Source: Roseiarcus sp963770275
Lineage (GTDB): Bacteria; Pseudomonadota; Alphaproteobacteria; Rhizobiales; Beijerinckiaceae
Direction: 5' to 3'
Length of the DNA stretch: 64,000 bases
Assembly: GCA_963770275.1 (NCBI GenBank)
Contig: CAVYPD010000018.1
Location: forward strand, 186,001-250,000
Below are positions 9,424 to 19,733 of the stretch, piece by piece. Numbering within the stretch: position 1 is the stretch's first letter; each line of letters starts with the position of its first letter. Below the pieces are notes generated by a model that saw only the letters and a program-made list of their open reading frames with translations, had not been told where the DNA came from and searched no databases. A program made the translations under genes and the position numbers.

Positions 9424-10453
9424 ATGCTCGCCAAAACGCCCGTCACTATCGTCACCGGCTTTCTCGGCGCCGGCAAGACGACGCTGATCCGCCATCTCAT
9501 GGCCAATGCCGGCGGGCGGCGGCTGGCGTTCATCATCAACGAATTCGGCGACGTCGGCGTCGACGGCGACCTCATCAAGAGCTGCTCGGACGCGGCCTGC
9601 CCGGAAGACGCGATCATCGAGCTTGGCTAACGGCTGCATCTGCTGCACGGTGGCCGATGATTTCGTGCCCGCGATCACGGCGCTGCTCGCTCGCGAGCCA
9701 AAGCCGGATCACATCATCGTCGAAACCTCAGGCCTCGCGTTGCCCAAGCCGCTCATCAAAGCGTTCGACTGGCCGGACCTACGCTCGAGGCTCACGGTCG
9801 ATGGCGTCGTTGCGGTGGTTGACGCCGCCGCTGTCGCCGAGGGACGTTTCGCCGACGATCCTGCGCGCGTCGCCGAACAGCGTTTGGCCGACCCATCACT
9901 CGATCACGACAACCCGCTTGAAGAGGTCTATGAGGATCAGCTTATGAGCGCTGATCTCGTCGTGCTCAACAAGGCCGACCTCATCGACAAAGACCAGCTC
10001 GAAGCCCTCAAGGCGCAGATTGCCGCCACTGTGCCGCGCACAGTCAAGATTGCGTCCGCGCGCGAAGGCGCAATCGGCGCCGATGTCTTGCTCGGCATCA
10101 GCGCGGCGGCGGAGGACGATCTCGCCGCACGCCCCTCGCACCATGACGCCGAAGGCGAGCACGATCACGACGACTTTGACACGTTCGTCGTCACGATCCC
10201 AACTGTGCGCGATCCTGACACGCTGATCGAGCAACTCGTCGCGGCGACACGCGCCCACGACATCTTGCGCGTCAAAGGCTTTATCGAAGTCGCCGGCAAG
10301 CCGTTGCGGATGCTGGTGCAAGGCGTAGGGCAACGCTTCCGTCGCGACTTCGACCGGCCCTGGGGTGTGGGGGAGCCGAGGCTGAGCCGCCTTGTCGTGA
10401 TCGCTGAGCGAGGCGTCGACCGCGGGGCCGTCGCATCGGCGCTCGGCGCCTGA
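9424..10453 (+). CDS. cobW: CobW G3E GTPase / cobalt chaperone, one frame break
   Basis: COG0523-type GTPase thought to deliver Co(II) to the CobN chelatase. The P-loop GFLGAGKTT is at residues 12-20 and INEFGDVGVD follows. The metal motif NGCICCTV begins in the next frame: the first frame ends IIELG-stop at 9629, while removal of one G at 9625-9626 gives IIELANGCICC and an uninterrupted 342-residue protein to 10453. Later motifs are ETSGLALP, VLNKADL and a His/Asp-rich linker (EGEHDHDD), typical of CobW. It ends 13 bases before cobN. The break falls exactly in the CxCC metal site. Confidence 0.88.
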
Positions 10454-10466
10454 CGAGCATTTCCCA

Positions 10467-13400
10467 ATGCACGTTCCCCGGATCGAGGTAAGGACGCTCG
10501 ACGAGACAGTCGAAGCGCTCGATCTCGGTCAGACGCCGGCTGACGTCGTGTTCCTGTCTTTTTCTGACAGCGACCTCAACGCGCTGGTGCGCGCCTATGA
10601 CGGCTTTCCCGACCCGAAGCCGACGATGAGGATCGCTTCGCTTGCGGCGTTGCGCCATCCCTTCTCGGTCGACCTCTATTTGGAGAAGGTGTGTGCATGC
10701 GCCAAGCTCGTAGTCGCGCGGGTGTTGGGGGGCGCCGACTATTGGCGCTACGGCGTCGATGAACTCCAAGCGCTCGCCCGCCGGAGTGGCGTCAAACTGG
10801 CGCTCCTGCCGGGGGACCGGCGACGGGACGCGCGCCTTGACGAAGCCTCGACACTCGATCCCGACGCGGTCCTGCAGATCTGGCGCTATTTCGACGAGGG
10901 TGGCCCTGACAATATGGCGGCGTGCCTTGCGTTTCTTGCCTCCCGAAATCGGTGGCGCGGTGGCCGCTTTGCCACCGGTCCCGGTCAGCGCCTTTGGCCG
11001 GTTCGATGCCGCCTGTTTTGAGGCGGGCCAGGGCGCAGCGCGCGCCCTCATCGTTTTCTATCGCTCCATCTATCTCGCCAACGATCTTGCCCCCATTGAG
11101 GCGCTGGCGCGGGCGCTTCACGAAAAGGGGTTCGCGGTCACAAGCCTTTTCGTGACTAGCCTCAAGGACGAGGCGGCGCTGGCGCCCTTGCGCGCCTTTC
11201 TCGCCGGGCGCGGCTTTGACGTTGTGCTCAACGCCACCGCGTTCTCAGCGCGTCTGGACGGAGGAGACGGAACGGCGCTCGACGCGGTCGACGCGCCGAT
11301 CATGCAAGTCGTGCTTGCGCGGGTGAGCCTGGACGCTTGGCGCGGCTCTCAGCGCGGACTTGGGCCTTCGGATCTCGCGATGCATGTGGCGCTGCCGGAG
11401 ATCGACGGACGAATCCTGACGCGCGCCATCTCATTCAAGGCGGCCAGCGCGCGCGACGCGCAGACCGAGTTCGCCGCGCTCGCGCATCAGCCGCTGGCTG
11501 ACCGCGTCGACTTTGCTGCCGAACTTGCTCTCCGCTGGGCGGGCCTCGGGCGCAAATTGCCGTCAGACAGGCGCCTCGCTTGCGTGCTGCCGGATTACCC
11601 AGCGCGCGGCGGACGCACCGGCTATGCGGTCGGCCTCGATACGCCCGCGAGCGCCATCGTTATTTGCGAGACTCTACGAGCCGCGGGCTATGATGTGACG
11701 AGCGGTCTGGACGCGCCGTCACTCATCGCGGTTCTGGCTGAAGGGCCGCTTGAGGCGGCGCTGACGCTGGCCGAATACGAGGCCGAGCTGGCTACAACCC
11801 CGGTGGACTTCCGGCAATCCTTGTTCGCCGCGTGGGGCGACCCTGCCGATGACCGCGACGCGATCGAGGGGGCGTTTCAGTTTCGCTTCGTGCGGCTTGG
11901 CAAGCTCGTCGTCACGGTTCAGCCTGACCGGGGCGACGCGCCCTCGCGCAAGGGCGATTATCACAATCTCAACTTGCCGCCGCGCCACGCCTATGTCGCG
12001 TTCCACTTCTGGCTCACCCGCAAGGAGAAAGTCGACGCGATCATTCAGCTCGGCGCGCACGGAACGCTCGAATGGTTGCCAGGCAAGGCGGTCGCGCTTA
12101 GCGAGAGTTGCGCGCCCGAAGTTCTGCTTGGTCCGACGCCGGTCATCTATCCGTTCATCGTCAATAATCCGGGCGAAGCCGCGCAGGCCAAGCGCCGCAT
12201 CAGCGCGGTTACGATCGGCCATCTGACGCCGCCGTTGATCGCCGCCGGTGCGTACGGCGCCGCGCTCGAGCTTGAGGGATTGTACGACGAATTCGCCGAA
12301 GCGCAGGCGCTTGATCCGCGCCGGGCGCGCGCCATTGCAGCACTCATTCTCGAGCAGGGCCGTGACAGCGGGCTCCTCAAGGAATGCGCTGCCGATGACA
12401 AGCCACCAGAGGAGGCGCTCGTTGCCCTCGACGCCTGGCTCTGCGACATGAAGGAGATGCGGATCGGCGACGGCTTGCACGTGTTCGGAAGATCTCCCGA
12501 TGGCGCTGACGGCTTCGCTCTCCCCTCTCCTACGGGAGAGGGATCGGGGGTGAGGGATTCTCGTAGGGCGATCCACGCATCGGTCACGAACCCTCATCCG
12601 GCCGACTTAGTCGGCTACCTTCTCCCGGAGGGAGAAGGGTTAGGGGAGCGCGTGGCCGCCTGCGGGGCCGCCGAGTCCCTCGGCCTCTTGCGCGCGCTTG
12701 GCGGACAGTTCGTGTCGCCCGGGCCGGCTGGCGCGCCGGCGCGCGGCCGCCTCGACGTTCTGCCGACCGGCCGCAATCTTTACGCCATTGATCCGCGGGC
12801 GGCGCCAACCCGCAACGCCTGGGAGATCGGTCGGCGCGCGGCCGAAGAGATCTGCAAGCGTTACGCGCAGGACCACGGCGAATGGCCGAAGCGCATCGTG
12901 CTTGACCTGTGGGGCTCGGCCACCATGCGCACCGGCGGCGACGATCTCGCCCAAGCCTTCGCCCTCATCGGTTGCCGGCCAACCTGGGACGCTGCGTCGA
13001 CTCGCGTGAGCGGATTCGAGGTTTTGCCGCTGGCCATGGTCGGTCGGCCACGGGTCGACGTGACGCTGCGCATTTCCGGCCTGTTCCGCGACGTCTTTCC
13101 GAGCCAGGTCGCGCTCTTCTCTGCCGCCGTTCGCGCCGTCGCGGCGCTCGAAGAGAGCGCCGAGGACAATCCGCTCGCCGGTCTTCAAGGCGCGGCGCGC
13201 ATCTTCGGCGCGGCGCCCGGCGCTTACGGCGTCGGGCTTGGCGCGCGCATTGCGCGAGGCGAGTGGGCGGAACGGTCCGAACTGGCGGAGGCTTATCTCG
13301 CCGCAACCAGCCATGCCTACGAGGGCGAAGGCGAGGCGCGCGAAGCTGCGGCGGAGTTTCGAACGAGAGTCGCCAGCGCCGAGGCTTTCGTTCATGTACA

Positions 13401-13894
13401 GGACTTGCCAGGTCAGGACGCGCTGGACGCTGACGCCTTCGCCGAGCATGAAGGGGGGTTCGCCGCCGCAGCGGGGGAGACGGGAGCGAACCCGGCGCTC
13501 TATCATCTCGAACTCGACCATCCCCGGCGCCCCCAAGATCCGAACCTTGGGCCAAGAGATCGCGCGCTCTCTCCGGGGACGCGCAGCCAATCCGCGCTGG
13601 CTTCAGGGCCAGATGCGCCACGGCCATCGCGGCGCGGCGGAAATCGCCCAGTCGCTGGACAATCTCTATTGTTTCGCCGCGCTGACCGACGCGGTCGCCA
13701 GCGCGCAGTTCGATCTCATGTTCGACGCCACGCTCGGCGACGAGTCCGTGCGGGCGTTTCTGGTGAGCGCCAATCATCAAGCCGCGTCTCACATGGCAGG
13801 GGTGTTCGAGGAGGCGGCGAAGCGCGGATTCTGGCTCTCGCGCCGCAATTCAAGCGCACGCATTCTGGCTTCCGTGCTGCTGGAGGCCGCATGA
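10467..13894 (+). CDS. cobN: aerobic cobaltochelatase subunit CobN, two frame breaks
   Basis: Large subunit of the ATP-dependent CobNST chelatase that inserts Co(II) into hydrogenobyrinic acid a,c-diamide. The N-terminus (ADVVFLSFSDSDLNAL, ALRHPFSVDLY, GGADYWRYG) is in one frame to about 10942; the main body (HGTLEWLPGKAVALSESC, LDLWGSATMRTGGDDLAQAF, GLFRDVFPSQ) is in the next frame; the tail (QMRHGHRGAAEIAQSLDNLY) is in the third frame from about 13523. Removing one C in the CCC at 10942-10944 and one in the CCCC at 13522-13525 restores a 1141-residue protein. A palindromic repeat is inserted in frame at about residues 680-735. cobS and cobT are not in this window. The stop overlaps the cobG ATG. 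Confidence 0.92.
12510..12655 (+). repeat. palindromic repeat element inserted in frame inside cobN
   Basis: Two hairpins bracket the element: CTCTCC/GGAGAG at about 12525-12540 and CCTTCTCCC/GGGAGAAGG at about 12618-12639, with CTCATCCGGCC and CCGACT/AGTCGG between. This is the composition of the mosaic intergenic palindromes common in Rhizobiales, and related copies lie at about 20.5 and 21.8 kb in this window. Here the reading frame passes through it and adds about 50 residues (containing LPSPTGEGSGV and LLPEGEGLGE) between FGRSPDGA and AAESLGLLRALGG. Confidence 0.8.
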
Positions 13895-15213
13895 GCGCGG
13901 TCACCTTGCGCGCCCACGACTTGCGCCCCGCCGCCTCCTACCGCAAGGGCTGGTGTCCAGGCGCGCTCAAACCGATGGAGACCGGCGACGGACTGCTTGC
14001 GCGTGTGCGCGCGCCAAGAGGACAGCTGTCGCTCGATCAGGCCGCCGCGCTCGCGGATGCGGCAATTCGCTGCGGCAACGGCGCGATCGGCCTTACAGCC
14101 CGCGCCAATCTGCATTTGCGCGGCTTGAGTGAGCGGACAGTGCCCGACCTGCATGCGCGGCTTGAGAATGCGGGACTCATCGACACTGACCCCGAGATCG
14201 AGCGCTTGCGCAATATCCTTGCAAGTCCGCTGGACGACCTCGATCCGGAAGCTCTGCTCGACCTCGGACCGAGCGTTGCCGCCCTGGAAAAGCGGCTCGC
14301 GGAGGACCAAGCCTTGCGGCAGTTGCCGGCCAAGTTCAGCTTCGTCTTTGACGCGCTTGGCCGCTTGCCGCTTGGGGACGTCGAGGCGGACATCCGCTTT
14401 GAAGCGTTGCACGATGGGACGCTCGCCGTGTTTCTTGCGGGCGCCGACGCACTGGCCGCGCGATGCGCGCCGGCCGAAGTGGGCGAGGTCGCGGCCCGGC
14501 TCGGCCGGGCGTTCCTCGCCCTCGCGGGCGATGGCGAAGCCGCGACGCGGCGGATGCGCGCACTGGTCGAGCGGACAGGCGCTTCCGTCGTGTTTGCAGA
14601 GGCGCATTGTGAGACAATGCCGAGCGCCCGTTCGCAACGACGCGCTGTGTTGCGTGACATCCTCGGTGTGCGAGAATTCGGCGAAACGGCCGTCGTCGGC
14701 GTTGCGGCGCCCTTCGGCGAAATCGACGCGGTTCGCTTCGAGGCGCTAATCGAACGCGCGCGGGCGCTTGGCGCGAGCGGCCTCAGGCTGACGCCCTGGC
14801 GAGCATTCCTGATTGCCGGCCTCGACTGGCGCGGCGCAGAGTCGCTGGTCGATTCAATGATTGAGCCCGGATTTATCGTCGGTGCGGAAGACCCGCGCCT
14901 GCGCATCGCCGCTTGTCCGGGCGCTCCGGCCTGTATGCACGGCCACCGAAGCGTGCGCTATGACGCCACGCGCTGGGCGGCCGTGTTGCCCAAGGGAGAC
15001 GGCGTCATTCTCCACGTCAGCGGCTGCGCCAAAGGATGCGCCAGGCCCGCTGCGACGGCGGCGACCTTGACGGCGACTGCGACCGGCTACGATCTCATCC
15101 TTGGCGCCAGAGCCGGCGATCCGGCGGTGCGGCGCAGCCTGTCGGGCTCAGAGGTGGAGCGCCTCCTCGCCAATGAGGGTGCGAGGACGTTCGGGGCCGA
15201 GAGGGCGTCGTGA
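13891..15213 (+). CDS. cobG: precorrin-3B synthase (CobG), O2-dependent
   Basis: Iron-sulphur monooxygenase of the aerobic pathway that makes precorrin-3B from precorrin-3A. Nitrite/sulphite-reductase-like repeats: N-terminal RKGWCPGALKPMETGDGLL-type block, and near residues 340-385 the 4Fe-4S ligands CPGAPAC and CAKGC. 440 residues from the ATG at 13891, which overlaps the cobN stop (ATGA). Because of the second cobN frame break, cobN and cobG appear as one continuous frame, which is an artefact. Its stop overlaps the GTG of cobH. Presence of CobG marks the aerobic route. Confidence 0.93.
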   Translation: MSAVTLRAHDLRPAASYRKGWCPGALKPMETGDGLLARVRAPRGQLSLDQAAALADAAIRCGNGAIGLTARANLHLRGLSERTVPDLHARLENAGLIDTDPEIERLRNILASPLDDLDPEALLDLGPSVAALEKRLAEDQALRQLPAKFSFVFDALGRLPLGDVEADIRFEALHDGTLAVFLAGADALAARCAPAEVGEVAARLGRAFLALAGDGEAATRRMRALVERTGASVVFAEAHCETMPSARSQRRAVLRDILGVREFGETAVVGVAAPFGEIDAVRFEALIERARALGASGLRLTPWRAFLIAGLDWRGAESLVDSMIEPGFIVGAEDPRLRIAACPGAPACMHGHRSVRYDATRWAAVLPKGDGVILHVSGCAKGCARPAATAATLTATATGYDLILGARAGDPAVRRSLSGSEVERLLANEGARTFGAERAS

Positions 15214-15839
15214 AGTCGAGCTACGCATACGAAAAGGACGCCGCCGCGATCTATCGCCGATCCTTCGCCATCATTCGCGGCGAAGCCGACCTTGCCCGTT
15301 TCTCGGCAATCGAAGAACGCGTCGCCGTGCGGGTCATCCATGCCTGCGGCATGGTGGAGGCCGCTGCCGATCTCGTCTTCTCGTCGAGCACGGCTGAGGC
15401 GGCGCGCGATGCGCTTCGCGCGGGAGCGCCCATCTTCTGCGATGCGCGCATGGTGGCCGAAGGGGTCACACGTGCGCGCCTGTCTGCCACCAATGACGTG
15501 ATCTGCACGCTCAGCGATCCTTCTACGCCTGAACTCGCCGCGAAGCTCGGCACGACACGCACAGCGGCGGCGATCGAGCTCTGGCTGCCGCGGCTTGGCG
15601 GCTGCGTGGTTGCCATCGGCAATGCGCCGACCGCTTTGTTTCGGCTCCTCGAACTGATCTCTGCCGGCGCGCCGCGTCCTGCCGCGATCATCGGCATGCC
15701 GGTCGGCTTCGTCGGCGCGGCGGAATCAAAAGAGGCGCTGATCGAGAGCGGCCTGCCGGCCATCGTCATGCGCGGGCGCAAAGGCGGTAGCGCGATGGCG
15801 GCGGCGGCCGTGAATGCGCTGGCGAGCGACATCGAATGA
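15210..15839 (+). CDS. cobH: precorrin-8X methylmutase (CobH)
   Basis: Moves the C11 methyl to C12 to give hydrogenobyrinic acid. 209 residues; the catalytic histidine is in VRVIHACGM near residue 45, and DARMVAEG, NAPTALF and PVGFVGAAESK are family signatures. Starts at GTG 15210, which overlaps the cobG stop; its own stop overlaps the cobI ATG. Part of the tightly coupled cobG-H-I-J run. Confidence 0.96.
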   Translation: MKSSYAYEKDAAAIYRRSFAIIRGEADLARFSAIEERVAVRVIHACGMVEAAADLVFSSSTAEAARDALRAGAPIFCDARMVAEGVTRARLSATNDVICTLSDPSTPELAAKLGTTRTAAAIELWLPRLGGCVVAIGNAPTALFRLLELISAGAPRPAAIIGMPVGFVGAAESKEALIESGLPAIVMRGRKGGSAMAAAAVNALASDIE

Positions 15840-16567
15840 GTGCGTTTGGCTGTCTCTATGGGGTCGGCATAGGCCCCGGCGATCCCGATCTGCTCACCGT
15901 CAAGGCTACAAAGGTCATCGCCGCGTCGCCGGTCGTCGCCTTCTTTGCGAAGGCTGGACGGCGCGGCAACGCGCGCGCGATCGTCGACTGTTGGCTCAAA
16001 TCCTCGCATGTCGAGTTGCCGCTCTATTACCCGATGACCGACGAAACGCATTTCGACGATCCGCCCTATCGCGAGGCGCTGGCGCGTTTCTACAAGGAAT
16101 CCACGGTTGCGATCGCGACGCATCTTGAAGCTGGCCGTGACGTCGCGCTCTTGAGCGAGGGCGATCCCATGCTGTACGGCTCGTTCATGCATCTGTTCGT
16201 TCGTTTGCGTGACAATTTCGATGTCAGCATTGTGCCGGGTGTGTCGAGCATTTGCGGGGCGTGGGGCGCTGCGGCGGCGCCGATGGCCTGGGGAGACGAC
16301 GCGCTTGTCGTCTTGCCCGCGACGCTGTCGCTGGATGAGCTTAAGCGCCGGCTTGCGCTCGCCGACGCCGCGGTGATCATGAAGGTCGGCCGCAACTTCG
16401 CGCGCGCCAAGGAGGCGCTGATCGCGACGGGCATGGCGGAGCGCGCCATCTATGTCGAGCGCGCGACAATGGCGGGCGAGGTCGTTACGCCGTTGTCTCA
16501 GAAGGAGGGCGATTCCGCGCCCTATTTCTCCCTCATACTCGCGCCGGGGAGGGGCCGCCGGCCGTGA
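15836..16567 (+). CDS. cobI: precorrin-2 C20-methyltransferase (CobI)
   Basis: SAM-dependent methyltransferase of the tetrapyrrole methylase fold, converting precorrin-2 to precorrin-3A. 243 residues. Motifs: YGVGIGPGDPDLLTVKA at the N-terminus, SEGDPMLYGSFMHL near residue 105 and VPGVSSICG near residue 135. ATG overlaps the cobH stop and the stop overlaps the GTG of cobJ. Confidence 0.96.
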   Translation: MSAFGCLYGVGIGPGDPDLLTVKATKVIAASPVVAFFAKAGRRGNARAIVDCWLKSSHVELPLYYPMTDETHFDDPPYREALARFYKESTVAIATHLEAGRDVALLSEGDPMLYGSFMHLFVRLRDNFDVSIVPGVSSICGAWGAAAAPMAWGDDALVVLPATLSLDELKRRLALADAAVIMKVGRNFARAKEALIATGMAERAIYVERATMAGEVVTPLSQKEGDSAPYFSLILAPGRGRRP

Positions 16568-17322
16568 GTGGGCGCGTCATGGTGGTCGGGCTTGGCCCCG
16601 GCCCGGCCGAATGGATGACGCCAGAGGCGAGCGCGGCGATCAAGGCGGCGACCGATGTTGTCGGCTACGGCCCGTATGTGGAGCGGCTCGCATTGCGAAC
16701 GGACCAGCGCGCCCACACGAGCGATAACCGGGTTGAAATGGACCGCGCCCGGCTTGCGTTGCGGCTAGCGGCGGAAGGCCGCATGGTCGCTGTCGTTTCC
16801 GGGGGCGATCCAGGTGTGTTCGCGATGGCGGCGGCTGTGTTCGAGGCCGTCGAAGACGATCCACAATGGCTGACGCTCGACATCCAGGTCGCGCCGGGCG
16901 TGACCGCGATGCAGGCGGCGGCGGCCCGGCTCGGCGCCCCGCTTGGTCACGACTTCTGCGCCATCTCGCTCTCCGACAACCTGAAGCCTTGGGCGATCGT
17001 CGAACGCCGTCTGCGCGCGGCCGCCGAGGGCGATTTCGTCATTTCGCTTTACAATCCCGCTTCAAAGGCGAGGCCGACCCGCATCACGCAGGCGTTCGAC
17101 CTGCTGCGAACCTTGAAGGCGACAACGACACCGGTTGCTTTCGCTCGCGCGGTCGGTCGCGCCGACGAGACGCTGACTCTAACGACGCTTGGCGAAGCGG
17201 ACGCGGGTCTCGCCGACATGGCGACGCTGGTCATCATCGGCTCAAGCGAGACGCGCTTCATCGCGCGCGACGGCGGGCAGCCCTGGATGCTGACGCCACG
17301 CGCCTATGGGGTTCGTCGATGA
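16564..17322 (+). CDS. cobJ: precorrin-3B C17-methyltransferase (CobJ)
   Basis: Ring-contracting SAM methyltransferase acting on precorrin-3B. 252 residues; VVGLGPGPAEWMTPEA at the N-terminus, SGGDPGVFAMA near residue 80, PGVTAMQAAAARLGAP and SLYNPASKARP are the family's motifs. GTG start at 16564 overlaps the cobI stop. The 3' end overlaps the 3' end of the convergent cobK by about 19 bases. Confidence 0.96.
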   Translation: MSGRVMVVGLGPGPAEWMTPEASAAIKAATDVVGYGPYVERLALRTDQRAHTSDNRVEMDRARLALRLAAEGRMVAVVSGGDPGVFAMAAAVFEAVEDDPQWLTLDIQVAPGVTAMQAAAARLGAPLGHDFCAISLSDNLKPWAIVERRLRAAAEGDFVISLYNPASKARPTRITQAFDLLRTLKATTTPVAFARAVGRADETLTLTTLGEADAGLADMATLVIIGSSETRFIARDGGQPWMLTPRAYGVRR

Positions 17323-18059
17323 TCGGCGATCCAGACCAGCACCGCGCCGAGGTCGTGAAGCATTTCGGCTTCCGGCGCGGGTGGCCGGCGCACGATGACG
17401 ACCTCAATCTCAAGCGCGCGCGCTGCCTCGATCTTGGCGTAAGTCGCGTCACCGCCGCTGTTCTTGGTGACCAGCGCTTCCACCCCCTCGTTGCGCATAA
17501 GCGCAAGTTCATCAGCGAGAGAGAACGGACCGCGCGCGAGAATCAGCTTGCATTTCGGGAGGGCGTCTATCGCGGCGGGGCGGTCGATGGTCCGCACGAT
17601 GTAGCGATGCTGCGGCGCTTGCGCGAAGACGGCGAGCTGCAGACGACCTTGAGTCAGGAATACCGTCTTCGGCCGAATCCCAAGAGCGGGGACGGCGTTC
17701 TCCATGGCCGCGACCTCGATCCAGCGGTCGCCAGGCTTGCGCGTCCAAGGCGACCGGCTGAAGACGACGAGCGGGGTACGGGTCGCGCCGCAGGCCGCGA
17801 TCGCGTTGGCCGAGATGCGCGAAGCGAACGGATGGGTCGCGTCGACAACGGCGTCGATGTGCTCACGGGCGAGAAACGCCGCCAAGCCTTCGGCGCCGCC
17901 AAAGCCGCCGATGCGCCGCGTGATTGGCGTCGGAGCAGGTTCGGCCGTCGCCCCCGCCAGCGACAGGATTGCCGCAACGTCGGGCTGATCGGCGACCTGC
18001 CGCGCAAGCGCGCTGGCCTCCGACGTTCCGCCGAGAATGAGCAGACGAAGCGGCTTCAG
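17304..18059 (-). CDS. cobK: precorrin-6A reductase (CobK)
   Basis: NADPH-dependent reductase in the corrin pathway. The minus-strand frame reads LRLLILGGTSEASALARQVA, the family's N-terminal nucleotide-binding segment, then VDATHPFASRIS, and LARGPFSL-ELALM and LVTKNSGG near the C-terminus. The frame is uninterrupted, but there is no ATG, GTG or TTG upstream of LILGGTSEA. The only candidate is a CTG at 18059 (reading CTG AAG CCG CTT), giving 251 residues. An ATG just upstream lies in another frame. Convergent with cobJ and divergent from cobL, an arrangement also known in rhizobial cob loci. Confidence 0.88.
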   Translation of the reverse strand: MKPLRLLILGGTSEASALARQVADQPDVAAILSLAGATAEPAPTPITRRIGGFGGAEGLAAFLAREHIDAVVDATHPFASRISANAIAACGATRTPLVVFSRSPWTRKPGDRWIEVAAMENAVPALGIRPKTVFLTQGRLQLAVFAQAPQHRYIVRTIDRPAAIDALPKCKLILARGPFSLADELALMRNEGVEALVTKNSGGDATYAKIEAARALEIEVVIVRRPPAPEAEMLHDLGAVLVWIADHRRTP

Positions 18060-18070
18060 TGGGCGGCTCC

Positions 18071-19284
18071 ATGAGCAAGGAACGCTGGCTCGCCATCGTC
18101 GGGATCGGCGAAGATGGGATCGATGGCCTCACTCCTGCCGCGCGACGGCTCATCGCGCAAGCGGTCTTCATTGTTGGGGGCAAGCGTCATCTCGCCCTGG
18201 CAGGACCGTCGAAAGCCGAGACGATGATCTGGCCGTCCCCGATCGAGAACGGGCTCGACGCCATCGAAGCGCGCCGCGGACGCTCCGTATGTGTGCTCGC
18301 GAGCGGCGATCCGTTCTTCTTCGGCGTCGGCGCCATGTTGATGCGCCGTTTCCCGGCGGACGAAATGATCTCGGTCCCGGCGCCGTCGGCCTTTGCGCTC
18401 GCCGCGTCGCGGCTCGGCTGGAGCGAGCAGGATTGCGCGTTGCTCACGCTTCACGGGCGCCCGCTCGAAGCGATCATTCCGCATCTTTGCAGCCGGGCGC
18501 GCGCATCATCGCGCTGTCCTGGGACGACGCCACGCCGGCCAAGCTGGCGGCGCTGCTGACGAAGCATGGCATGGGACGATCGAAGCTCACCATCTGCGAG
18601 GCGATGGGGGGCCTGAGCGAGCGAATTCGCACGACGGAAGCGCAAGACTTTGCGCTCGACAACGTCGCCGCCTTGAACACGATCGCGCTCGAGGTGATCG
18701 CAGAACACGGCGCTCGCATCCTGCCCCGCGCGGCCGGGCTGCCCGACGAATGGTTCGAGCATGACGGGCAGATCACCAAGCGCGAAATCCGCGCGATGAC
18801 TCTGTCCTCTCTCGCGCCGCGACGCGGGGAGTTGCTGTGGGACGTGGGCTCAGGCTCAGGCTCGGTCGGGATCGAATGGATGCTTGCCGATCCGGCCAAC
18901 AGCGCGGTCGCGATCGAGCTCCGCCACGACCGTGCGGAGCGTATTGCGCGCAATGCGCTGAGCTTCGGTGTTCCGGGCCTGTCCGTCGTCACCGGCGAGG
19001 CCCCTCACGTCTTTGCCGACTTGGCGCCGCCTGACGCGATCTTCATCGGCGGCGGCGCCGGCGCGCCTAGTATGGTCGAACGCGCTGTGGGTGCGCTCGC
19101 GTCGGGCGGACGACTGGTCGTTAATGCGGTGACGCTGGAGACGCAGGCCGCGTGCGTCGACTGGCGCGCACGCTGGAGCGGAGAACTTACGCAGATTGCG
19201 ATCGCGCATGCCGAGCCGGTCGGGCGCTATTCTGGCTGGCGGGCGGCGATGCCGATCGTGCAATGGCGGTTCGTCAAGCCATGA
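18071..19284 (+). CDS. cobL: precorrin-6Y C5,15-methyltransferase (CobL, CbiE-CbiT fusion), one frame break
   Basis: Bifunctional methyltransferase and C12 decarboxylase. CbiE-like half: WLAIVGIGEDGIDGLTPAA, ASGDPFFFGVG, PAPSAFALAASRLGW. CbiT-like half: LLWDVGSGSGSVGIEWM, then IFIGGGAG. The first frame runs to about 18485 (AIIPHL) and the second continues with QPGARIIALSWDDATPA. Joining them needs one base added at the TTT of 18485-18487 (or two removed), the only break in this window that looks like a loss. Corrected length about 404 residues. The ATG at 18071 is preferred; a GTG at 18059 is possible. Divergent from cobK with about 11 bases between starts; stop overlaps cobE. Confidence 0.9.
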
Positions 19285-19733
19285 GCCGGCAAGCCTCGAG
19301 TCGGATCGTCGCGATCGGCGTCGGTTGCCGCGCCGGCGTTGCGGGCAAGGCGATCGCGGCGCTCGCGCGTCGCGCGCTCGAAGAAACCGGGGCGCCCGAG
19401 GGCGAGCGGCGGATGTTCACGCTTGCCGCCAAGGCCGATGAGCCTGGGCTCATCGAGGCCGCGCGCATCATCGGCGTTGCGCTCATGGCCCTGCCGCTCG
19501 CGGCGCTCAACGCGCAAGCCGAGCGCATCTTAACGCCCTCCGCGCCCGCGCAGGCGCGCTTCGGCGCGCCGAACATTGCCGAGGCCGCGGCGCTCGCGGG
19601 GGCGGGCGAGGGCGGACGGCTGCTCGGGCCGCGGCTCGCCGCCGATGGCGCGACCTGCGCGATCGCTCTATCCCCGGAGCGACCATGCGACGGCGCAACT
19701 GGCGCCGTCGCTCTGACCCAAGAACAACGATGA
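19281..19733 (+). CDS. cobE: cobalamin biosynthesis protein CobE (CbiG C-terminal domain family)
   Basis: About 150 residues. The N-terminal IVAIGVGCRAGV, the mid-region EPGLIEAARIIG and the ending FGAPNIAEAAALAGAG are features of the CobE/CbiG-C family, whose exact role in the aerobic pathway is unsettled. ATG at 19281 overlaps the cobL stop and its stop overlaps the cobM ATG, so cobL-cobE-cobM are coupled. Confidence 0.88.
   Translation: MSRQASSRIVAIGVGCRAGVAGKAIAALARRALEETGAPEGERRMFTLAAKADEPGLIEAARIIGVALMALPLAALNAQAERILTPSAPAQARFGAPNIAEAAALAGAGEGGRLLGPRLAADGATCAIALSPERPCDGATGAVALTQEQR

Noticed and set aside
10759..15213. A single 1484-codon frame joining CobN and CobG
   Set aside because: CobN changes frame at about 10943 and 13524 and CobG has its own ATG at 13891; the fusion exists only because the second break puts the out-of-frame CobN tail in phase with CobG.
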